Source: Dyella choica (lineage in GTDB: Bacteria; Pseudomonadota; Gammaproteobacteria; Xanthomonadales; Rhodanobacteraceae). Taken from it: a stretch of DNA of 64,000 nucleotides. Where the stretch lies: the NCBI RefSeq assembly GCF_003977665.1, contig NZ_RYYV01000007.1, forward strand, positions 124,001-188,000, given 5' to 3'. The notes under the pieces are model-generated. The model did no database searches, was not told the DNA's origin, and worked only from the letters and a program-made list of their open reading frames with translations. This document shows positions 17,362-26,066 of this stretch, piece after piece. Numbering within the stretch: position 1 is the stretch's first letter; each line of letters opens with the position of its first letter. The position numbers and the translations under genes are program-made.

Positions 17362-18534
17362 CTAACGCTGCACCATCCGCGCAAACCATTCCCATCCGCG
17401 CACGCGTTCGGCGATCAGCTTCGCGCTGGTCAGCATCGGCACCGCCAGCAGCGCACCGGGCACGCCCCATAACCAGCCCCAGATCAGCAGCCAGATCAGG
17501 ATCGCGATCGGGCTCACGCGCATGCGCCGACCCAGGATCATCGGCGTGATCAGGTTGCCTTCCACCGCCGTGATGCCGGCGAAGCACAAGGCCGGAAGCA
17601 GAGCGTTTGCCAGCACTTCGAAATGGATCAGCCCCACGAACAGCAAGGTCGTGGTGGTGACGATCGCGCCGACATAAGGAATGAAATTGGCGAACATCGC
17701 CACCGTGCCCCATAGCAGCGGATCGGGCATGTGCAGCAGATACAGCATGCCGGCCGTAGTGACACCCAGCGATGCGTTGATCACGATCGTGGTGAGGATG
17801 TAGCGCGAAACTTCGGTCTGGATGCCGCGCACGATGCTTACGGCGTGGCGCTTGTAGCCGAAGTTCGGCGCGATCTCGACCAGGCGGCGCAGGATGAGGT
17901 CGCCGTAGATGAGGAAGAAGAACACCAGCAACAGCACGGTGAGCACTGCCGCCAATACTTTGGGTGCGCCTGCCAGCACATCCCACACGTTGATCGCGAC
18001 ATCGCTGGGATTCTGTGCCGACGACAAGGTCGGGTGACCATTGACCAGCGCCTGCGTGGCGCGGCCGGCTGCTTCCAGCGGACGGGTGAAATGCTGCAGC
18101 TTGGGAATGAAGCTGTGGATCTGCGACGGCGCGCTATGCAGCCAGCCCAGCGCCGGCTGGGTCAGCATGCTGATGCCGGCGACGATGCCGGCGATCAACG
18201 TGGCCATCAGCACGCTTGCGCCCAGCCAACGCGGTACGTGGTGACGGGTGGCGCGCGCCACGATCGGGTTCAGGGCCAGACCGATGAAGGCGGCCAGCAC
18301 CAGTGGAATGATCAGTGTCTTGACCAGGGCGACGGTGTAGAGCAGGGCGAGGATCAGCAGTGCATTGAACGCCAGGCGGATGGCGCGCAAATGGCTGTGC
18401 AGGCGATAGACGCCGCGCGTTGCCTGTTGCACTTGTTTCTCCACGCCGGCCGCAGTCCCCATCGCCGACCTGGCTTGCGGCATTTCATCCATGGGCGGCG
18501 GTTTCTGCAGAGCCGTGGGTTCGATGCCGGTCAT
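17362..18534 (-). CDS. AI-2E family transporter (PerM/YdiK/TqsA type)
   Basis: A 390-residue membrane protein of the AI-2E transporter family, an eight-TM architecture. After a soluble N-terminus (about 1-50) come paired TM segments (LALLYTVALVKTLIIPLVLAAFIG; SVLMATLIAGIVAGISM), a soluble region (about 130-185) and the conserved C-terminal block with ITAVEGNLITPMILGRRMRVSPIA, the most diagnostic stretch. Members export autoinducer-2 or act as Na+/H+ or other exchangers, so the substrate is open. The start overlaps the preceding small gene by 4 bp, making it the last gene of the 19.7-17.4 kb cassette. Confidence 0.93.
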   Translation of the reverse strand: MTGIEPTALQKPPPMDEMPQARSAMGTAAGVEKQVQQATRGVYRLHSHLRAIRLAFNALLILALLYTVALVKTLIIPLVLAAFIGLALNPIVARATRHHVPRWLGASVLMATLIAGIVAGISMLTQPALGWLHSAPSQIHSFIPKLQHFTRPLEAAGRATQALVNGHPTLSSAQNPSDVAINVWDVLAGAPKVLAAVLTVLLLVFFFLIYGDLILRRLVEIAPNFGYKRHAVSIVRGIQTEVSRYILTTIVINASLGVTTAGMLYLLHMPDPLLWGTVAMFANFIPYVGAIVTTTTLLFVGLIHFEVLANALLPALCFAGITAVEGNLITPMILGRRMRVSPIAILIWLLIWGWLWGVPGALLAVPMLTSAKLIAERVRGWEWFARMVQR

Positions 18535-18839
18535 GCTTCATCACTGTCGCCGGCGAGCTCGCCTGCGTCGATGCCCAGCTCGGCGATCAAGCGAGTTCCG
18601 TACGCCACGATTTCCGCCAGCCCGGTGCTCAGCCCCGAGACCAATCCAGGCACTCGCAAGGGGCCAACGCCCAGGCTACCGAGCACAAAGCCCGCACCGG
18701 CGGCAGCGCCTACCGTGGCCAACGGATGCCGATAGCCGCGTTCCAACAAGGCGGCGGCCGGCGCGGCCATTTCGCCACGATGCCGTGCCACGCGCTGGCG
18801 TGCCTGGTCCACTTTTTTCAGTTGCTTGAACAGGCTCAT
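18531..18839 (-). CDS. Small membrane-associated protein in the YqjK position
   Basis: 102 residues from MSLFKQLKKVDQARQR. A basic N-terminal helix (1-25) is followed by LLERGYRHPLATVGAAAGAGFVLGSLGVGPLRV, a glycine/alanine-rich hydrophobic segment that may insert in the membrane. It lies between the YqjE-like gene and the AI-2E transporter and overlaps the latter by 4 bp. In E. coli the equivalent place in yqjCDEK is taken by YqjK; similarity here is positional and weak in sequence, so I leave the symbol empty. Confidence 0.75.
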   Translation of the reverse strand: MSLFKQLKKVDQARQRVARHRGEMAAPAAALLERGYRHPLATVGAAAGAGFVLGSLGVGPLRVPGLVSGLSTGLAEIVAYGTRLIAELGIDAGELAGDSDEA

Positions 18840-18840
18840 G

Positions 18841-19305
18841 TCATGTTCCCCCTTTGCCTGCATCGATATCCTGTTCGGCTCGTTGCAGCGTGTCGCGCAT
18901 GATCGCATGCCATTCCTGGCGCGTACCCGGCAGGCTCATCCAGTGCATGCAGCGGCGGAACAGCACGATGGCGCCGAACAGGCCCAAGGCTTCCAGCACG
19001 GCCAGCACCACGAAGGCCCAGATCCAGGAGGCAAACCATTTGGCCAGCAGCAGGCCGATCAGGCCTAGCAGGGTGAGCCCCAGGCCCACGCCGGCGATGG
19101 TAGCGGCGAGGCCCGCCGCGAGCAGCCAGGAAACGGCGCTGCGCGCCAGCCCCAATTCGGCGGCAAGCAGGCTCAATTGCGCACCGAACAGGCTGCGCAC
19201 GGCGCGCCCGAGCCGGCTCAGATCGTTCAACAGGCTGTTCGATGCCGCCTCATCCGAGGGCCCCGGCTGCGCCGCCGTTTCGTTGTCGTGCACGGAATCG
19301 TGCAT
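18841..19305 (-). CDS. YqjE/phage-holin-like membrane protein
   Basis: A 154-residue protein. An amphipathic stretch (LSRLGRAVRSLFGAQLSLLAAELGLAR) precedes two long hydrophobic segments (VSWLLAAGLAATIAGVGLGLTLLGLIGLLLA and IWAFVVLAVLEALGLFGAIVLF). This is the pattern of the YqjE / holin superfamily III proteins, which despite the name are ordinary chromosomal envelope proteins. It lies between the DUF883 gene and the YqjK-position gene, 1 bp from the latter, so the four genes form one operon. Confidence 0.82.
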   Translation of the reverse strand: MHDSVHDNETAAQPGPSDEAASNSLLNDLSRLGRAVRSLFGAQLSLLAAELGLARSAVSWLLAAGLAATIAGVGLGLTLLGLIGLLLAKWFASWIWAFVVLAVLEALGLFGAIVLFRRCMHWMSLPGTRQEWHAIMRDTLQRAEQDIDAGKGGT

Positions 19306-19337
19306 TGCCCGCCTCCGTGCCTAAATGACGGTCAGGT

Positions 19338-19700
19338 TCAACGGCGCAGGATGCGGCCGAGCAACCAGCCGGCGCCCAGGGCAATGGCCACCGCCTGGAC
19401 CGGTTTCTGGCGCACGTATTCGCGCACTTCCTCAAGCCATTCGTCGGCACGCTCCCTGGCGCCATCGTAGGCCTGGCGCCCGCGCTCAGTCGCTTCGGCA
19501 ACCTTTTCGGTGGCGCGATTGGCGGCGCCGGCAGCCTTGTCGGTGGCGTGATGCACGCTTTCTTCCACCCGATCGGCCGCGCGATCAAATTTTTCCTTGC
19601 TGCTGGCCACGACATCGGAAGTGGCCTGCTTGATGCGCTCGGCCCCCTGGTCGATGCGTCCATGGAGATCGCTTTCATTCGCCTGGACTTCGTTGTTCAT
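19338..19700 (-). CDS. DUF883 family protein (YqjD/ElaB type)
   Basis: 120 residues from MNNEVQANESDLHGRID. A long charged alpha-helical region with heptad-like Ala/Arg/Glu pattern (about 10-95) leads to a single C-terminal membrane anchor ending PVQAVAIALGAGWLLGRILRR, where GAGWLLGRIL is the family hallmark. E. coli homologues YqjD and ElaB are tail-anchored, associate with ribosomes in stationary phase and belong to the RpoS regulon. It is the first gene of the minus-strand cassette that ends in the AI-2E transporter; a stress or stationary-phase role is an inference from the homologues. Confidence 0.9.
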   Translation of the reverse strand: MNNEVQANESDLHGRIDQGAERIKQATSDVVASSKEKFDRAADRVEESVHHATDKAAGAANRATEKVAEATERGRQAYDGARERADEWLEEVREYVRQKPVQAVAIALGAGWLLGRILRR

Positions 19701-19776
19701 GACGTTGCTCCGTGGGATCAAGGGTATTTACTCTACCGGGTTGCCGCGCACTTGGCTGAACCGGCCGTCTCGCTGT

Positions 19777-19932
19777 TCAGCCGGCCCGCCGGAAAAAGGC
19801 GATCACCGTCAGGATCAGGAACAGCACGAACAGCAGCTTGGCGATCCACGCTGCGGTGCCGGCTATGCCGGTAAACCCGAGCAGGGCGGCAATGACGGCG
19901 ATGATCAGGAAGATCAGGGCGTAATGCAGCAT
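19777..19932 (-). CDS. DUF1328 small membrane protein (YtjA family)
   Basis: 51 residues from [20 protein letters not shown], nearly all hydrophobic: two TM segments around [14 protein letters not shown], then a basic end (FFRRAG). Length and motif match YtjA-type DUF1328 proteins, which are widespread, uncharacterised and often near stress-inducible envelope genes. It lies 76 bp upstream of the DUF883 gene on the same strand and may share its promoter. The frame continues upstream, but the start at 19932 is the only one giving the family N-terminus. Confidence 0.85.
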   Translation of the reverse strand: MLHYALIFLIIAVIAALLGFTGIAGTAAWIAKLLFVLFLILTVIAFFRRAG

Positions 19933-20114
19933 GGCGTGCCTCCTCAGATTCCAGGGGCATCCTGCCGCGAAAGCCGGTTTCCATGTGCCACAGGGGGCGC
20001 TGTCTGGGCGTGAAGGCTTTCTTCTTGTCTGCCCCATCGAGGGCGAGCGTAACCGGGGGGCCATGATCCGGTCGTGACAGCTCTGCTAACTTAGGCAACC
20101 TTGCTGGAGGAAGC

Positions 20115-21587
20115 ATGAGCGAACTGGAAGACCTGAGCACACTGGTACGTGCCGCGACACCCTTGCTGGTGATCGAAACGATCGACGAACAACGGGTGAT
20201 CGAGTGCTTTCGCCATGTCCTTGCCCAGGTACTGCACCCGTTGTGGCAGTGGACGCTCACCAATGGCCTGGAGCGTTTGGATTTCAGCGGCTCAGGCGAC
20301 GCGGAGATCGCGCCTGACGCCACTTCGACGCTCAGCGCGATCCGCGAGACGCAAGAGCACAGCATCTATCTGCTGTTCGATTTCCAGCCCCTGCTGCAAT
20401 ACGCCGGGACCTTGCGCCAGATGCGCGAGATCGTGCAACGGCAGCGCTCGGCGGCGCATACGCTGGTGCTGGTCGGAGCGAAGGTGGAGCTGCCGCAAGA
20501 GCTGGATGCGCTGGCCACGCGCGTGCCGCTGGCGCTGCCCGACATCAAGGAACTGGCCGGTATCCTGCGCGGCGAAGCCACCGCGTGGCAGCGCGAGAAC
20601 AACCGCAAACTGGAAGTGGACAACGAGGCGGCCCGCACCATCGTGCGCAACCTGGTAGGCCTCAGCGCACCGGATGCGCGGCGCATCGTACGCAAGCTGA
20701 TCTACAACGACGGCGCGCTCAATGCGAGCGACCTGCCCGAGTTGATGAAGGCCAAGTTCGAGCTGCTCAACCGCTCCGGCCTTTTGCACTACGAGTACGC
20801 CACAGCGAGCTTCGCCGACGTGGCTGGCGTGAGCCAGGTGCGCGATTGGGTGCAGCGGCGGCGCGCGGTGTTTCTCGATCCCAAGCCCGCGCTCGATCCG
20901 CCCAAGGGCGTGCTGCTGCTTGGCGTGCAGGGCTGCGGCAAGAGCCTGGTTTCCAAGGCGATTGCCGGTGGTTTCGGGGTGCCGCTGGTACGGATGGATT
21001 TCGGCTCGCTCTACGACAAGTACCAGGGCGAAACCGAGAAGAACCTGCGTGAAGCGCTGGCGAGCTGTGAGGTGCTGGCGCCCTGCGTGCTGTGGATCGA
21101 CGAGATCGAAAAAGGCCTGGCCAGCGGCGGCGAAGATGGTGGCGTCTCGCGACGCGTGCTCGGTTATCTGCTGACCTGGATGGCAGAACGCAAGGCCAAG
21201 GTGTTCGTGGTCGCCACGGCTAACGCGGTGCATGAGCTGCCGGCGGAGCTGCTGCGCAAGGGGCGCTTCGACGAAATCTTCTTCGTCGACCTGCCCAAGC
21301 CGGAGGTGCGCGCGGCGATCTTCGCCATGCATTTGAAGCGGCGCAAGCTGGACACGAACGAGTTCGACCTGGATGCGCTGGCGCGAGCCAGCGAAGGCTT
21401 TTCGGGCGCGGAGATCGAGCAGGCCGTCGTCAGTGCGCTTTACGATGCCAGCGGGAATGGCGGTGAGCTCGACCAGGCAACGTTGTTGCACTCTTTGCAG
21501 TCGACCAGACCGCTGTCAGTGCTGATGCACGAGCAGGTGGAAGCCTTGCGCGCGTGGGCTCAGGGGCGTTGCGTGCCAGCGGACTGA
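20115..21587 (+). CDS. AAA-family ATPase, Ycf46-like
   Basis: A 490-residue protein. An N-terminal region of about 240 residues without an obvious ATP site ([27 protein letters not shown]) is followed by one AAA module: Walker A GVQGCGKS, Walker [11 protein letters not shown], a sensor-1 region VVATAN and a second-region-of-homology stretch [17 protein letters not shown]. This matches the Ycf46-like AAA proteins of cyanobacteria and proteobacteria, whose role is poorly defined (a link to inorganic-carbon use has been reported in cyanobacteria). It begins after GGAGGA and is a single transcription unit closed by a family A repeat. The target is unknown. Confidence 0.88.
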   Translation: MSELEDLSTLVRAATPLLVIETIDEQRVIECFRHVLAQVLHPLWQWTLTNGLERLDFSGSGDAEIAPDATSTLSAIRETQEHSIYLLFDFQPLLQYAGTLRQMREIVQRQRSAAHTLVLVGAKVELPQELDALATRVPLALPDIKELAGILRGEATAWQRENNRKLEVDNEAARTIVRNLVGLSAPDARRIVRKLIYNDGALNASDLPELMKAKFELLNRSGLLHYEYATASFADVAGVSQVRDWVQRRRAVFLDPKPALDPPKGVLLLGVQGCGKSLVSKAIAGGFGVPLVRMDFGSLYDKYQGETEKNLREALASCEVLAPCVLWIDEIEKGLASGGEDGGVSRRVLGYLLTWMAERKAKVFVVATANAVHELPAELLRKGRFDEIFFVDLPKPEVRAAIFAMHLKRRKLDTNEFDLDALARASEGFSGAEIEQAVVSALYDASGNGGELDQATLLHSLQSTRPLSVLMHEQVEALRAWAQGRCVPAD

Positions 21588-21589
21588 GC

Positions 21590-21681
21590 TAGGCCGGGAT
21601 GACAATCGTGGGCGGGGTTGCAAAACCCAGCATCGCCATGCACGCAACATGCGCGATGCTGGGATCGTCATCCCAGCCTAC
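21590..21681. repeat. Palindromic repeat family A, copy 4, long form
   Basis: Outer arms TAGGCCGGGATGACAATCG and GATCGTCATCCCAGCCTAC enclose an inner inverted pair (CCCAGCATCGCCATG / GCGCGATGCTGGG). It fills the gap between the convergent AAA ATPase and MBL-like genes. Confidence 0.85.
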
Positions 21682-21682
21682 A

Positions 21683-23251
21683 TTAACCTGCTGGTTTAGC
21701 GGCCGCGGTGGCTTGCGCAAGCCATTGCTGCACCTTCGCCCACGGCGTAGGCCCCTGGTGCATGGCATAAACCGTGTCTACCTCAAGGTGTTCGCGGGCG
21801 ACGGCCTGCGCCACTTCGTACATCAGCTCCGGGTCGTACAGCGTATCGTCGGGATTGAGTGCCAGCGTGTCGCTGGCGTACAACAGCTTGTACCGTGGGA
21901 AGTAAACCATGTATTGGCGTTCGGTCGATGCGCCTCGCAGCGGATACAACACGGCCTGATTCGCACCTTCGCCCAGCACGAGACGGTCACTCACACTGAC
22001 CCAGTGCGGCGGCTTCGGATGCATCGCCAGATCATCCGGCTTGAGGTGATGCGGCGCCTCGACCAGGCGGTCCAGCAGCGGCCGATTGAGATCGAGCGCA
22101 TAGACCGTCGCGCCCTCGGCGACAGCCTGCCTGACGCCGGCGATATGCGGCCATGAATCAGAGGTGCTGAGCACGCCCTTGAGCGGCGTTCCTGGATAGT
22201 CGTGGTGCACCTTGGCGAGGATGCCTTTCACGTAGCCGGGGGAGATCGGCGCTTCCAGCACGAGCACACCGTCGTCCTGCTTGATCAGCGTAGTGTTCCA
22301 GGCACCTTGGTAGAGTTCGATGCCGGGCGCTAGCTGGACGTGCTGCCGATCGCTGAAGGGGCGATTCCAGCCTGGGGACTGAACGCTCTGGGCGGCCGCG
22401 CCGGAATCCATGGCAAACGCCTTGTCGTCCAGGCCGACATTGAAGACCGGATTGAACAACTGGGTGGAAGCCAGCCACAGGCCGTTGCGCTGATCGATGC
22501 GATTGGTCGAAAAGAGCACGCCTTGCACCAGGTGCCAATCGTCGAAATAGATACGCTGTTCGACGTCGCCCCAGGCAAACCAGTAGTCATTGAAGCCGCG
22601 AGTGCGCTCCAGCGCATCCGGCAAGTGGTTGTAGGCATTCAGCAGCACTCGCATTGGCGTGCCTTGCCAGTTGAATTCCACGACGCTGTGCGGCGTGGCA
22701 CGCAGCCACTGCGGTGCGGCGAAATGCAGATCGCCGGCGGCAGACGCCTGCAGCAACAGGCGTTCCGGGCTCAGCGCGAGGATGTCGCGGGTGGTGTCCA
22801 GATCGGTCAGCGAGCCTGGCGCATCACCCTGCTTGTCGCGGCGAATGGCGCCTTGTGGGGTCGCGACCAGCGTGGATGCCACGCTCTCGGTATTCGGATC
22901 GGCTTCCGGCCAGACGAATTGCTGATCGCTTGTCCAGCGCTGCTTCTCGAAATCGATGGTGACTTTGTCACGCGTATAGGAGGTCACGAACGGTTGCTGG
23001 CGATAAGACTGTTCGGCCGCGACCACATGCCCAAAGGCTTCATAGCGGATGCTGTGGATGCCTTCGAGCCGCTGCCTGCCGCCCATGGCGGCGATGGCTT
23101 GTTCGACACAGCTTTTTGCATCGACATGTTCGCAGCCCGGATGTGCGCCGGACTGCACAAGTCCACCGTCCTGCGGTGTATTCGATGCGATGCCGATGGT
23201 TGGCAGGACTAATGACAACAAGGCAGGCAAGACGGCGATGCGAAGGTTCAT
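21683..23251 (-). CDS. Secreted MBL-fold-like protein lacking the canonical zinc motif
   Basis: 522 residues from MNLRIAVLPALLSLVLPTIG, with a signal peptide cleaved near GIAS. The first half carries a beta-rich lipoprotein-like or solute-binding-like region (about 40-290). The second half follows the MBL plan (IELYQGAWNTTLIKQDDGVLVLEAP, then LKGVLSTSDSWPHIAGVRQA), but the zinc-binding HxHxDH is replaced by STSDSWPHIAG, leaving only one His. Late in the chain a Tyr-Phe-Pro-Arg and an ASDTLAL stretch keep the fold but not the full ligand set. It may be an inactive relative or a non-zinc hydrolase. It is a monocistronic gene; no partner is evident. Confidence 0.7.
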   Translation of the reverse strand: MNLRIAVLPALLSLVLPTIGIASNTPQDGGLVQSGAHPGCEHVDAKSCVEQAIAAMGGRQRLEGIHSIRYEAFGHVVAAEQSYRQQPFVTSYTRDKVTIDFEKQRWTSDQQFVWPEADPNTESVASTLVATPQGAIRRDKQGDAPGSLTDLDTTRDILALSPERLLLQASAAGDLHFAAPQWLRATPHSVVEFNWQGTPMRVLLNAYNHLPDALERTRGFNDYWFAWGDVEQRIYFDDWHLVQGVLFSTNRIDQRNGLWLASTQLFNPVFNVGLDDKAFAMDSGAAAQSVQSPGWNRPFSDRQHVQLAPGIELYQGAWNTTLIKQDDGVLVLEAPISPGYVKGILAKVHHDYPGTPLKGVLSTSDSWPHIAGVRQAVAEGATVYALDLNRPLLDRLVEAPHHLKPDDLAMHPKPPHWVSVSDRLVLGEGANQAVLYPLRGASTERQYMVYFPRYKLLYASDTLALNPDDTLYDPELMYEVAQAVAREHLEVDTVYAMHQGPTPWAKVQQWLAQATAAAKPAG

Positions 23252-23343
23252 AGCAGCTTCCGGCGAAGGTGAGCGTCGAAGCTTACGCATGCACGCCTGC
23301 GACTTCCTCTGCGGGAAGTCACCATGCAAAAAGTCACACGCAT

Positions 23344-24363
23344 TCAGGCGATGCAGGCGTGCTCTTCGGCGATCGCGTTGAAGCGCGCTGCGATGTAATT
23401 GTCGCAGTAGCTAGTCATGTCCCAGCCGCGGATGAAACCGCAGTGGCCACCATAGGTGGCGATATCCAGTTCGATATTGGCAGGCAGTTCCAGTTTCTCG
23501 AACGCGTCGACGGGAATCACCGGATCATCGCGCGCAGTGAGAATGGTGGCCGGAATCTGCATATTCGCCAGCGCACGGCCGGCGACCGAGTAGCCTTCCA
23601 GATAGGCTTCGAGCGAACCGAAATCGGTGTGCCGCAGCACCAGCGCTTCGGTAAGGCCACGCAGGTCCTGCTTCAGTTCCTGCAGTTCGAAGTATTGAAC
23701 TTCAGGAAACGCTTTCTGCTTGGCGCGCAGCGAGCGCCGCCATTTGTTCATGAAATACGCCCGATAGAACCACGGCGCGGATTCCTCCAGCGAAAACAGG
23801 CCTTCGCTGGGATCGATGATCGGACATACGGCCAAGGCATAGTGCAGCGGAATGCCCTGTGCCGGTGCCTGCATCCCCACCCGCAGCGCGAAATTGCCGC
23901 CCAGCGAGAATCCGGCCAGGGCCATGACGCGTGCAGGCCAACGGCGCGCGATGTCACCCAGCGCATGCACCACTTCATCCAGCCGGCAGGAGTGGAACAG
24001 TGCCTCGTTGAGCCCGTGGCTTTCGCCGTGGTCACGGAAGTTGAGGCGAAAGACGTCCCAGCCGTCTTCGAGCAGCCGGCTGCCGGTTTGCAGCACGTAG
24101 GTGGAATCGACGCTGCCTTCCCAGCCATGGAACAGCACGGCCAGGCCACGCGATGCCGGCTGGACTTTTTGCGCCGTGAAGGAGCCGCTCAGGCGGATGC
24201 CCTCACCACCGTCTACCATCACCTCCTCGGCATTTTCCAGCACATGGTATGCGCGGCGCGGCAGCATTTTGCGCCGCACGCCACTGGAGGAGAGCATGGT
24301 TTGGATATGCCCGCTGGTCAGCGGCCAGCGCGGCTGGAAGTCGCGTCCTTGCGGCAAGCTCAT
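23344..24363 (-). CDS. Alpha/beta hydrolase, YheT family
   Basis: A 339-residue hydrolase of the YheT/ABHD1-3 group. The first diagnostic block is FQPRWPLTSGHIQTMLSS, followed by the oxyanion segment VLFHGWEGS, the RDHGES box and the nucleophile elbow ALAGFSLGGN with Ser in G-F-S-L-G. The acid and His come later (LTARDDPVIP; YGGHCGF). Family members act on lipid esters, but the bacterial substrate is unknown. It overlaps the upstream acyltransferase gene by 4 bp, so a lipid-remodelling operon is plausible. Confidence 0.92.
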   Translation of the reverse strand: MSLPQGRDFQPRWPLTSGHIQTMLSSSGVRRKMLPRRAYHVLENAEEVMVDGGEGIRLSGSFTAQKVQPASRGLAVLFHGWEGSVDSTYVLQTGSRLLEDGWDVFRLNFRDHGESHGLNEALFHSCRLDEVVHALGDIARRWPARVMALAGFSLGGNFALRVGMQAPAQGIPLHYALAVCPIIDPSEGLFSLEESAPWFYRAYFMNKWRRSLRAKQKAFPEVQYFELQELKQDLRGLTEALVLRHTDFGSLEAYLEGYSVAGRALANMQIPATILTARDDPVIPVDAFEKLELPANIELDIATYGGHCGFIRGWDMTSYCDNYIAARFNAIAEEHACIA

Positions 24364-25160
24364 GCTGGACGATCCTCAAGCGCAGCGGCAATGCGTTCGC
24401 GTGAGAGTTCCGCCATCCGGCGGCGGCCTTCGGGGCTCGCCGGCACGGCTTCAAGGAAATGCACTTCCGCATCCATCGCCGGCCCGCCAAGCATGCGCAG
24501 GAAATTCTGCAGGAAGTTCTCGTGCTCGCGAAAGCCGGCATCAATCTGCCGCCTGCCGTCGCGCACGAAGCGCAGCGCCACCGGCTGCACGGCTACTTCG
24601 GCATCGAGCGCGGCCTGGAAGATGCGCGCATGGAACACTTTCAGCACCCCATTGTGGCCGGTGCCGCCTTCAGGGAAAACCGCCACCGAACGTCCGCCAT
24701 GCAGGCGCTCCACCATCACCTGCATCACCGCCGCCAGCGAATGGTTGCTGCCGCGTCGATGGAAAATGGTGCCGCCGCTGGCCGCCAGCCAGCCGACCAG
24801 CGGCCAGCCGGCGATTTCCGCCTTGGCCACGAAGCAGGCCGCGCGCTGACTGTGCAGCAGCTCGATGTCGATCCAGGACGTGTGATTGGCGACGAACAGC
24901 ACCGGGTCGCGCAACGGCTGTCCGACGCGCACGGAGCGTAGGCCGAAGATGCGCATCAGCCCGGCGGACCATGCGCGGATCATGCGGTGGGTGAACGGTT
25001 CGCGCCCGTTCTTCATCACCGCGCCGCGGTTCCAGGTCAGGATCAGCCCGCACAGCAGGATGCCGAGCAGTACGTGCACCAGCAGCAACGGCACACGCCA
25101 CAGGTAACGCAGTGGGCGCAACAGGTCGCGGTCAAGGGTAGAAACGGCTTCGATGCTCAT
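24360..25160 (-). CDS. 1-acyl-sn-glycerol-3-phosphate acyltransferase-like protein
   Basis: 266 residues. An N-terminal hydrophobic segment (about 17-42) anchors it in the inner membrane. The acyltransferase boxes are present: VANHTSWIDIELL (the NHX4D catalytic motif) and VAVFPEGGTG. PlsC-family enzymes acylate lysophosphatidic acid on the way to phospholipids; paralogs can modify other lipids. Translational coupling to the YheT-type hydrolase (4-bp overlap) suggests joint action on acyl lipids, an inference from context. It might be a paralog rather than the housekeeping PlsC, which the sequence alone cannot settle. Confidence 0.88.
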   Translation of the reverse strand: MSIEAVSTLDRDLLRPLRYLWRVPLLLVHVLLGILLCGLILTWNRGAVMKNGREPFTHRMIRAWSAGLMRIFGLRSVRVGQPLRDPVLFVANHTSWIDIELLHSQRAACFVAKAEIAGWPLVGWLAASGGTIFHRRGSNHSLAAVMQVMVERLHGGRSVAVFPEGGTGHNGVLKVFHARIFQAALDAEVAVQPVALRFVRDGRRQIDAGFREHENFLQNFLRMLGGPAMDAEVHFLEAVPASPEGRRRMAELSRERIAAALEDRPA

Positions 25161-25239
25161 CTGTGCGGTTAGTTTAGCGTTAATCGGCGTCCTGTCGGCA
25201 GTGCAGCATCTCGCCCTGACCGAAATGGGACCCGCTAGG

Positions 25240-25390
25240 GAAACTCTGAATAAGTTCAGAGTTTCCGCGGGCCAGGGACGGCTCGCCGCAAATCAGGCGC
25301 GTAAGCGCTTGATTTGGCGTAGCCGCGTCCGGGCGCGTATCGGGCGCAGCGCGGTTGAAAAAGTCCGTGACGGACTTTTTCAGCCCATCC
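25240..25390. repeat. Three-palindrome element, family B, copy 1 (MITE-like)
   Basis: It opens with a palindrome around AAACTCTGAATAAGTTCAGA, has a middle inverted pair (AAATCAGGCGC / GCGCTTGATTT) and closes with a palindrome centred on AAGTCCGTGACGGACTT. Copies with the same layout are at 36270 and, inverted, 57710. The right end abuts the stop codon of the TetR gene. Confidence 0.88.
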
Positions 25391-25993
25391 CTAGATCGAC
25401 GCCTCGATCAATCGCCGCGCCATCACGCCCAGCATCCGCGCCGGGCCGCCTTCGCCGAAGGCCTGACCGGAAACGTAGCTTCCCTCAAGCAGCAGCAGCA
25501 GCCCGTCCGCCAGCTCGTCCGGATCGCGCGCGCCCATCTCACGGCACATCTCACGCAGCCGTTCGCGCAGGTTTTGCTTGCTCTGAACGGCCACCTGGTG
25601 CGCGGGATGCTCGCGCTCGGGGTACTCGATCACTGCATTGGTGAGGCCGCAGCCACGATAGTCATCGTGACAGGCGCGGGTGGCCAGTCGGTCGAGGTAG
25701 GCGAGCAGGTGCGCCTTGGGATCGCGCGGATGCTCGGCGCCCGGGGCCTCGAAGCGTTCGCGGAAGCGCTGATCGTAATCGCGCAGGTAGGCGGCAATCA
25801 GCTCGTCCTTCGATTCGAAGGCGCGATACAGGCTGGGCTTGGTGACACCTGCCTGCGAGACGATTTCCTCCACGCCGACGGCACGGATGCCCTCGCGATA
25901 GAACAGGTCGAAGGCGGTCTCGCGGATACGGTCCGCCGCACGGCGCGGGGTTTCGGGAGCGGATTCGGGAATGGGTTTGGTACGCATGGCCAT
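25391..25993 (-). CDS. TetR-family repressor of the adjacent MFS transporter
   Basis: 200 residues from MAMRTKPIPESAPETP; a MRTKP start at 25987 is equally possible. The TetR helix-turn-helix is plain: RIRETAFDLFYREGIRAV, then IVSQAGVTKPSLYRAFESK. The C-terminal ligand domain includes three Cys, in RACHDDYRGCGL and MCREMG. Two perfect palindromes lie in the 73 bp separating it from the divergent MFS gene, so autoregulation and control of the transporter are very likely. The gene ends where a family B element begins. Confidence 0.92.
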   Translation of the reverse strand: MAMRTKPIPESAPETPRRAADRIRETAFDLFYREGIRAVGVEEIVSQAGVTKPSLYRAFESKDELIAAYLRDYDQRFRERFEAPGAEHPRDPKAHLLAYLDRLATRACHDDYRGCGLTNAVIEYPEREHPAHQVAVQSKQNLRERLREMCREMGARDPDELADGLLLLLEGSYVSGQAFGEGGPARMLGVMARRLIEASI

Positions 25994-26011
25994 CAGCGAA
26001 GGATTGACAAT

Positions 26012-26027
26012 GTTACCGATCGGTACG
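26012..26027. promoter_or_regulatory. TetR operator 1
   Basis: GTTACCGATCGGTACG contains the perfect 12-bp palindrome TACCGATCGGTA at 26014-26025, about 20 bp upstream of the TetR gene start. Confidence 0.85.
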
Positions 26028-26045
26028 TATTCTGCACACCTACCC

Positions 26046-26061
26046 CGTACCGATCGGTAAC
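26046..26061. promoter_or_regulatory. TetR operator 2
   Basis: CGTACCGATCGGTAAC repeats the palindrome TACCGATCGGTA at 26048-26059, immediately before the MFS start. It is 34 bp from operator 1 centre to centre, near three helical turns. Confidence 0.85.
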
Positions 26062-26066
26062 ATACG

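Noticed and set aside
18841-19305. Prophage remnant suggested by a holin-like gene
   Set aside because: The gene is a YqjE-type chromosomal protein in a yqj-like cassette, with no phage structural, lysis or integrase genes nearby.
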